From NCBI GenBank assembly GCA_035607415.1, contig DATNAQ010000031.1, positions 90,313 through 154,312 on the forward strand: 64,000 bases of DNA, given 5' to 3'. A program made the translations under genes and the position numbers. Below the pieces are notes generated by a model that was not told the DNA's origin, did no database searches, and saw nothing but the letters and a program-made list of their open reading frames with translations. Positions 59,088 to 64,000 of this stretch are shown here, one piece after another (the first letter of the stretch is position 1; every line of letters begins with the position of its first letter). Source of the DNA: JAQBQH01 sp035607415 (GTDB lineage: Bacteria > Myxococcota_A > Polyangia > Palsa-1104).

Positions 59088-59722
59088 TTCCACCCCACGA
59101 ACTGACGCAACAGCTCGAGCCCCGCCGCCTGGCTCTTCTCGGGGTGGTACTGCACCGCCACCACGTTCTCGCGCGCGATCGCCGCCGTCAGCGGCATCGA
59201 GCCGAACGCCGCCACCGCCGCGATCAGCGACTCGTCCAACGGCTGCGCGTGGAAGCTGTGCACGAAGTAGAACCAGTTGTCCTCCGACGGCACGTCGAGC
59301 ACCGGATGGGTCGCGCGCACCGCCACCCGCGCCCAACCGATGTGCGGCACCTTGAGCCGGCGATCGTTCTCGTCGCGCAACCCGGCCGGCAGCCGCTTGA
59401 CGCGCCCGCGGAACACGCCGAGCCCCGGATGCCCGGGCGCCTCCTCCGACTCCTCGAACAGCACCTGCAGCCCGAGGCAGATCCCGAGGTACGGCTTGCC
59501 GCCGCGAATGTGCTCGACGATGGCGCGCCCGAGCGGCGCCTCCGGCCCGAGCGCGCTCGCGCAGTCGCCGAACGCGCCCTGCCCGGGCACGACCACGCGC
59601 GCGGCGTCGCGCACCACGTTCGGATCCGACGTGATGCGCACCGGCTGCAGCGTGCCGGTCGCCTCGAGCGCCTTGGCCACCGAGCGCAGATTGCCCAGCC
59701 CCGCGTCGACGACCGCGATCAT
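59081..59722 (-). CDS. hisH: Imidazole glycerol phosphate synthase, glutamine amidotransferase subunit
   Basis: A 213-residue class I glutaminase feeding ammonia to HisF. The nucleophile Cys lies in YLGICLGLQVLFE and the His-Glu pair in AVQYHPEKSQ; the start IAVVDAGLGNLRSVAKALE is typical. ATG 59722 was chosen; it lies 8 bases after the hisB stop begins, giving a small overlap with hisB. Confidence 0.96.
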   Translation of the reverse strand: MIAVVDAGLGNLRSVAKALEATGTLQPVRITSDPNVVRDAARVVVPGQGAFGDCASALGPEAPLGRAIVEHIRGGKPYLGICLGLQVLFEESEEAPGHPGLGVFRGRVKRLPAGLRDENDRRLKVPHIGWARVAVRATHPVLDVPSEDNWFYFVHSFHAQPLDESLIAAVAAFGSMPLTAAIARENVVAVQYHPEKSQAAGLELLRQFVGWKC

Positions 59723-59729
59723 CCGCGCC

Positions 59730-60326
59730 TCATTGCGTGAGCGTCCCCTTCGTCGACGGCACCACGCCGCCGACGCGCGGATCGACCCGCGAGGCATCCA
59801 TGGCCGCGCGCGCGAACGCCTTCCACAGCGCCTCGAGGATGTGGTGCGCGTTCTGCCCGTAATGCAGCCGGAGGTGCAGGTTGCACTGGCAGCGGTTCAC
59901 GAACGCCTGAAAGAACTCGTGCGCCAGCTCGGCGTCGAAGCCGCCGACCCACTTGCCGGCGATGCCGTCGACGAGCCAGACCAGATGCGGCCGCCCCGAG
60001 AAGTCGACCACCGCCTGCGCCAGCGTCTCGTCCATCGGCACCGTGCACTCGCCGTAGCGACGGATCCCGCGCTTGTCGCCGAGCGCCTGCGCAAATGCAT
60101 CGCCGAGCACCAGCCCCACGTCTTCGACCACGTGGTGCGCATCGACCTCGACGTCGCCGCGCGCGGTCAGCTCCAGATCGAAGAGCCCATGCCGCGCGAA
60201 CGCATCGAGCATGTGCGTGAAGAACGGCACCTGCGTCTCGATCGTTCGCGCGCCGGTGCCATCGAGATCGAGCGTGACCTTGATCTGCGACTCGGAGGTG
60301 TTGCGCTCGACGGTGGCGCGCCGCAC
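59730..60326 (-). CDS. hisB: Imidazoleglycerol-phosphate dehydratase
   Basis: A 198-residue monofunctional dehydratase (no phosphatase domain). The manganese-binding motifs are FFTHMLDAFARHGLFDL, DAHHVVEDVG, and HYGQNAHHILEALWKAFARA near the C-terminus. It starts at GTG and is the first gene of the his run on the minus strand. hisG, hisD and hisC are not in the window. Confidence 0.96.
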   Translation of the reverse strand: MRRATVERNTSESQIKVTLDLDGTGARTIETQVPFFTHMLDAFARHGLFDLELTARGDVEVDAHHVVEDVGLVLGDAFAQALGDKRGIRRYGECTVPMDETLAQAVVDFSGRPHLVWLVDGIAGKWVGGFDAELAHEFFQAFVNRCQCNLHLRLHYGQNAHHILEALWKAFARAAMDASRVDPRVGGVVPSTKGTLTQ

Positions 60327-60343
60327 TGCCTCTCTATACCACG

Positions 60344-60673
60344 CTATTGTCGCGCGAAACCGTATTCGCGAGTCACCTCGGCGATACGTACTCGAAACAT
60401 TTTGTACCAGCGCTCGCGCCCGAGCTTCTGCGCGCCGGCGTGCGCGCTCACGCCCTTCCAGGCGCGCGCATGCTCGGCGCTCTGCCAGTAGCTCACGGTG
60501 ATGCCGAGCCCGTCGGCGCCACGCGCGCTCTCGACGCCGAGGTAGCCCGGCTGCTCTGCGGCCAGCCGATCCATCGCCTCGGCCATGGCCGTGTATCCGG
60601 CGCCGTCCTCATCGGTGCGCAACGACGTGAAGATGACCGCGACGTACGGCGGCTCGGGCGTCTTCGCCAACAT
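60344..60673 (-). CDS. Antibiotic biosynthesis monooxygenase (ABM)-fold protein
   Basis: A 109-residue dimeric alpha/beta-barrel type protein. The segments YVAVIFTSLRTDEDGAGYTAMAEAMDRLAAEQPGYLGVESARG and ITVSYWQSAEHARAWKG match the small ABM family (heme-degrading or quinone monooxygenase-like), where the Trp-rich strand is typical. Substrate unknown. It ends 17 bases before the hisB start, on the same strand. Confidence 0.85.
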   Translation of the reverse strand: MLAKTPEPPYVAVIFTSLRTDEDGAGYTAMAEAMDRLAAEQPGYLGVESARGADGLGITVSYWQSAEHARAWKGVSAHAGAQKLGRERWYKMFRVRIAEVTREYGFARQ

Positions 60674-60714
60674 GCGGCGATTGTAAGATGCGGCGAGGAC
60701 CTCGCCACACGTAC

Positions 60715-61221
60715 TCAAAGCGACGCCACGAATTCGTCGAACCAGCGCGCCACAGCCCGCGGAAACGGCCACATCCAGCCGTACGCGCCCGACGTGAACT
60801 GCGCGATCACGTGCGCGCGATGGCGCTCGCACGCCGCGCGCCCACCGACGGCGAACCAGGCGCGCAGCGACTCCTCGTAGGCGGCGCGCTCGAAGCGCAT
60901 GCGGCACCACGCGAGCCCGAGCGGCAGCGGCAACAATAGATAGGACACGGCCATGACCAGCCCCCAGCGCTCGAACTGCCGCACGTGCACGAGCTCGTGG
61001 CGCAAGGTCGCCCAGCGCTCTTCGATGGGCCGCGCCTCCCAGTCGTCGGGCACGTAGACCGTGCGCCACAGCGTGGTCACGTAGCGATCGAGGTACGCCG
61101 ACTGCGCGCCGAACGTCACCACGCGCAACAGCCGATCGATCGCGCGCTGATGCCAGACCCGCGTTTTCGGCACGATTTTCACGAGCCCGGCCAGCCGCTC
61201 GTAGTCGGCGTCCAAATCCAC
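60715..61221 (-). CDS. Putative zinc-metallopeptidase-like protein (HExxH), membrane associated
   Basis: About 168 residues from GTG 61221; a TTG at 61257 would add 12 residues and come very close to the divergent helicase gene. The zinc motif HELVH lies in WATLRHELVHVRQFERWG, followed by a hydrophobic helix (VMAVSYLLLPLPLGLAW) and an acidic YEESLRAW segment that could supply the third ligand. This layout is found in DUF4157-like or BlaR-like minimal proteases. Peptidase activity is inferred from the motif only. Confidence 0.65.
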   Translation of the reverse strand: MDLDADYERLAGLVKIVPKTRVWHQRAIDRLLRVVTFGAQSAYLDRYVTTLWRTVYVPDDWEARPIEERWATLRHELVHVRQFERWGLVMAVSYLLLPLPLGLAWCRMRFERAAYEESLRAWFAVGGRAACERHRAHVIAQFTSGAYGWMWPFPRAVARWFDEFVASL

Positions 61222-61268
61222 GAAGTCAAGATTGCAACGTCCGCGCGCGCACGGCAAAAGGAAGCGTC

Positions 61269-63350
61269 GTGATTCACCTGGACGAGCTCAACTCCCCGCA
61301 GCGCGAAGCCGTGGTCACGACCGACGGGCCGCTGCTCGTCCTCGCCGGCGCCGGCTCGGGCAAGACGCGCGTCATCACCTACCGCATCGCGCACCTCATC
61401 GACCGCGGCGTGCGCCCCGACGACATCCTCGCCGTCTCGTTCACCAACAAGGCCGCCGACGAGATGCGCCAGCGCGTCGACAAGCTCGCCGGCCGGCTCG
61501 CCCGTCGCTGCACGCTGTCGACGTTCCACGCCCTCGGCCTGCAGATCCTGAAGGCGGAGAAGGCCGCGCTCGGCCTGCCGTCGGGCTTCACCATCTACGA
61601 CGCGTCCGATCAGCTCGGCACCGTCAAGGAGATCCTGCGCCGCCTCTACCAGAGCGACGACGATCGCCGCTTCGACGCCAAGAGCGTGCTGTTCCGCATC
61701 AGCCGCGCCAAGAACGCCTTCGTCGGCCCCGAAGAGTTCGCCGAGCAGTTCACCGAGGAGGACCACGAGTACGACGTCACCGCCGCCGAGGTCTATCCCC
61801 AGTACCAGGAGGCGCTGAAGTCGTTCCACGCGCTCGACTTCGACGACCTCATCTGCGAGACGGTGCGCCTTCTCGATCGCGACGAAGCGGTGCGCGAGCG
61901 CTGGGCCAACCGCTTCCGCTACGTCATGGTCGACGAGTACCAGGACACCAACCGCGCGCAGTCGCTCCTGCTCAACCACCTCGTGCGCGTGAGCAACAAC
62001 GTGTGCGTCGTCGGCGACGACGACCAATCGATCTACGGCTGGCGCGGCGCCGAGGCCGGCCACATCCTCGAGTTCGACAAGCACTTCCCCGGCGCCAAGA
62101 TCGTCAAGCTCGAGGAGAACTACCGCTCCACGCCGCACATTCTCGACGCCGCCAACGCCGTCATCGCGCACAACACCAAGCGCCACGACAAGCGCCTGTG
62201 GACGGCGCGCCCCGCGCGCGACAAGCTGCAGCTCGTCGCCTGCGAAGATGCCGAGGGCGAGGCCGAGTTCGTCGCCGGCGAGATCGAGGCGCTGTGCGCG
62301 ACGCGCGGCTTCCGCCCCGGCGACTTCGCCGTGCTCTATCGCTCGAACGTGCAGTCGCGCCCCATCGAAGAGGCGCTGCGCGCGGCGTCGCTGTCGTACA
62401 AGATGATCGGCGGCCAGGCTTTCTTCGAGCGCAAAGAGGTCAAGGACGCCATCGCCTACCTGAAGCTGGCGCTCCATCCGCGCGACGAGATCAGCCTGCG
62501 CCGCGTGATCAACTATCCGGCGCGCGGCATCGGCCCGACGACGATCGAGCGCATCGCGCAAGCGGCCACGCAGCACGGCCTGCCTCTGTTCGACGGCTGC
62601 CAGAAGGCGCACGAGATCGCCGCCGACGCGCTTGCCGATCGCAACCGCAACGCGCTCGCCGCCTTCTGCGATCTCGTCGAGAATGGCCGCGCCCTCATCG
62701 CCTCGGCGCAAGGCGGCACCCACCCGGGCGGGCTCAAAGAGGCCGCGCGCGCCTATCTCATGGCGTCGGGCCTGCAAGACGATCTGCAAGCCGCCGCGCC
62801 CACGCCGCTCGCCGCGCAGAAGAAGCTCACCAACCTCGAGGGCTTTCTGACCTCGCTCGAGCGCTTCGAGCAGCGCGAAGGGCGCGACCTCGGCGCGTTC
62901 CTGCATCGCATCTCGCTCGACACCAAGGACGACGACGAGGGCCACGACCAGAGCGACCAGGTCACGCTCGTGACCCTGCACGGCGCCAAGGGGCTCGAGT
63001 TCCCGGTCGTGTTCCTCGTCGGTATGGAAGAGGAGCTGCTGCCGCACAAGCGCACGCTCTACCCCGACGGCCCCGACGTGCTCGACGCCAACCCCGATCT
63101 CGGCGAAGAGCGCCGCCTGCTCTACGTCGGCATCACCCGCGCGCGCGAGCTGCTCTATCTGACGCGCGCGCGGCAGCGCTCGTCGCGCGCCTCGGCGCGC
63201 CCGCGCTCGCCTTCGCGCTTCCTCGAGGAGATCCCGCCGCATCTGTACGACGCGCGCGACGCGGCCATGCCGTCGAGCGTGGCCACGCCCGAGGACGAAG
63301 AAGCGTTCGCGCGCGCCGCGCTCGCCAAGCTCCTCAAGATGACGTCGTGA
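61269..63350 (+). CDS. ATP-dependent DNA helicase UvrD/PcrA/Rep family
   Basis: A 693-residue superfamily 1A 3'-5' helicase. All motifs are present: Q-motif LNSPQREAV, Walker A LAGAGSGKTRVI, Ia FTNKAADEM, Walker B MVDEYQDTN, VVGDDDQSIYGWRGA (III), EENYRST (IV), VTLVTLHGAKGLEFPVVFLVGMEEELLPH (V) and ERRLLYVGITRARELLYLT (VI). Length lies between Rep and PcrA. It starts at GTG with AAAAGGAAG upstream. Its stop overlaps the next start (GTGA). Confidence 0.95.
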   Translation: MIHLDELNSPQREAVVTTDGPLLVLAGAGSGKTRVITYRIAHLIDRGVRPDDILAVSFTNKAADEMRQRVDKLAGRLARRCTLSTFHALGLQILKAEKAALGLPSGFTIYDASDQLGTVKEILRRLYQSDDDRRFDAKSVLFRISRAKNAFVGPEEFAEQFTEEDHEYDVTAAEVYPQYQEALKSFHALDFDDLICETVRLLDRDEAVRERWANRFRYVMVDEYQDTNRAQSLLLNHLVRVSNNVCVVGDDDQSIYGWRGAEAGHILEFDKHFPGAKIVKLEENYRSTPHILDAANAVIAHNTKRHDKRLWTARPARDKLQLVACEDAEGEAEFVAGEIEALCATRGFRPGDFAVLYRSNVQSRPIEEALRAASLSYKMIGGQAFFERKEVKDAIAYLKLALHPRDEISLRRVINYPARGIGPTTIERIAQAATQHGLPLFDGCQKAHEIAADALADRNRNALAAFCDLVENGRALIASAQGGTHPGGLKEAARAYLMASGLQDDLQAAAPTPLAAQKKLTNLEGFLTSLERFEQREGRDLGAFLHRISLDTKDDDEGHDQSDQVTLVTLHGAKGLEFPVVFLVGMEEELLPHKRTLYPDGPDVLDANPDLGEERRLLYVGITRARELLYLTRARQRSSRASARPRSPSRFLEEIPPHLYDARDAAMPSSVATPEDEEAFARAALAKLLKMTS

Positions 63351-63868
63351 TCGCGCTCGTGATGGTCGCGCTCGCCGCGCAGCTCCAGGCGAGCGCCGCC
63401 ACGCCGCCACGAATGGATCTCCACGATCTGCCCGGCAGCGACGGCTGGACCGAAGGCATCGCCCTCGTCGACGCCGCCCCCGACCGCGTGCGCGACTGGC
63501 TCACCGACTACGCGCACTGGCAGGGCCGCTTCCCCGACATGGCCTGGGCGCAGTACCTCGGCGACGACGAGCACGGCCGCCACATCGTGCGCTTCCATTC
63601 GTACCTGGCGAACCGCACCTTCGTCATCCACGAGTCGGTCACGCCCGAGCTGCTCGCCTTCGACGGCTGGGCGCGCAACGTCCACACCCAGGGGCGCATC
63701 TACATCCTCGACGCCGGCGGCGGCAAGACGCGCGTCATCATGCAGTCGACCAACGAGGTCCACGGCTTCATCGGCCTGTTCGCGACGCGCAACTACCGCC
63801 GCCGCGCCGCCTTCGCCGCGACCCGATCGCACCTCGGCGCCTTGCTGAAGCTCGCCGCTGCGCGGTAA
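63347..63868 (+). CDS. Exported START/SRPBCC-like protein
   Basis: A 173-residue protein with a signal-like start (MALVMVALAAQLQASAA type). The mature part follows the polyketide-cyclase/START helix-grip pattern: IALVDAAPDRVRDWLTDYAHWQGRFPDMAWAQYL, then alternating strands and a long C-terminal helix (FAATRSHLGALLKLAA). Such proteins bind hydrophobic ligands; no enzyme role can be assigned. It starts at GTG overlapping the helicase stop. Confidence 0.7.
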   Translation: MIALVMVALAAQLQASAATPPRMDLHDLPGSDGWTEGIALVDAAPDRVRDWLTDYAHWQGRFPDMAWAQYLGDDEHGRHIVRFHSYLANRTFVIHESVTPELLAFDGWARNVHTQGRIYILDAGGGKTRVIMQSTNEVHGFIGLFATRNYRRRAAFAATRSHLGALLKLAAAR

Positions 63869-63876
63869 GATGCGTC

Positions 63877-64000
63877 GTGGCCCCGCGCGCTCGCGCCCAG
63901 CCGTACTTCGCACATGAAACCGCCGTCGTCGACGACGGCGCCGTCATCGGCGCCGGCACGCGCATCTGGCACTTCTCGCACGTGAGCGCCGGCGCGCGCA
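63877..64000 (+). CDS. Sugar N-acetyltransferase, WbpD/WlbB-like hexapeptide protein, 5' part
   Basis: The gene runs off the window; 41 codons are present. Starting at GTG 63877, the sequence YFAHETAVVDDGAVIGAGTRIWHFSHV matches (in two parts) the start of UDP-2,3-diamino-glucuronate N-acetyltransferases of the WbpD type, which build O-antigen sugars through a left-handed beta-helix. An ATG at 63870 is in another frame and hits a stop soon. The following sequence probably continues a surface polysaccharide cluster. Confidence 0.8.
   Translation, partial: MAPRARAQPYFAHETAVVDDGAVIGAGTRIWHFSHVSAGAR

Overview
The window is a GC-rich, densely coded chromosomal segment with no rRNA, tRNA, CRISPR array, insertion sequence or prophage, and no stretch over 300 bases without a gene. 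It most likely comes from a myxobacterial-type organism (Myxococcota, Polyangia/Haliangium-like). The reasons are a subtilase with a MYXO-CTERM-like tail, several FHA proteins, Ser/Thr kinases with C-terminal membrane anchors, an FHA-sigma54 activator, many short lipoproteins and very GC-rich codon use. This is inferred from content, not from a database search.

Layout: 1-4.3 kb holds the end of a secreted subtilase, a Cys-rich lipoprotein, a DppB/DppC-type permease pair without ATPases, and a small lipoprotein. 4.3-6.8 kb (minus) is an operon of an ECF sigma factor, a nitrilase-like enzyme and a creatininase-family enzyme. 7-16.4 kb mixes PBP4-type DacB, a solitary beta-class DNA methyltransferase, an FHA-PATAN protein, a GH5 lipoprotein, a divergent ClpX, an alpha/beta hydrolase and an acyl-CoA dehydrogenase. 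16.4-24.9 kb is a signalling block: a PEGA-tailed pseudokinase, a DUF2059-like protein, an FHA-sigma54 activator, an intact Ser/Thr kinase, a FliJ/YscO-like coiled coil, an MBL-like lipoprotein and a phosphoribosyltransferase.

24.9-35.9 kb is a complex I operon, nuoA-C-D-H-I-J-K-L-M-N, mostly with stop/start overlaps. It lacks nuoB, E, F and G. NuoH and NuoM have extra N-terminal, probably periplasmic beta-sandwich domains, and NuoI has an extra C-terminal RnfB-type 4Fe-4S domain. It runs directly into aguB-aguA (agmatine to putrescine), a family-4-like uracil-DNA glycosylase and a catalase-like protein.

39.6-54.3 kb holds a pseudo-histidine kinase, a CLC protein, MetG, a GT39 transferase, an FHA protein, an FAH-family enzyme with DapL, a lipoprotein amidohydrolase, a ZIP transporter, FolK and a membrane-anchored CHAT protease-like protein. 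54.3-60.3 kb (minus) is the histidine run hisB-hisH-hisA-hisF-hisIE continuing into dinG and plsY. The end holds a monooxygenase-like protein, an HExxH protein, a UvrD/PcrA helicase, a START-like protein and the first codons of a WbpD-type sugar N-acetyltransferase.

The most unusual items are: (1) a 26-residue micro-ORF in two operons (aguB/aguA and hisA/hisF), coupled to its neighbours by overlapping stop/start codons, with 16 of 26 residues identical and a conserved GC hairpin around a GUG loop; (2) the domain-decorated complex I; (3) four regulators or enzymes that look catalytically altered (pseudokinase, His-less histidine kinase, ClpX without IGF and RKH loops, MBL fold without HxHxDH); (4) repeated promoter-like sequences so close to start codons that leaderless transcripts are expected.
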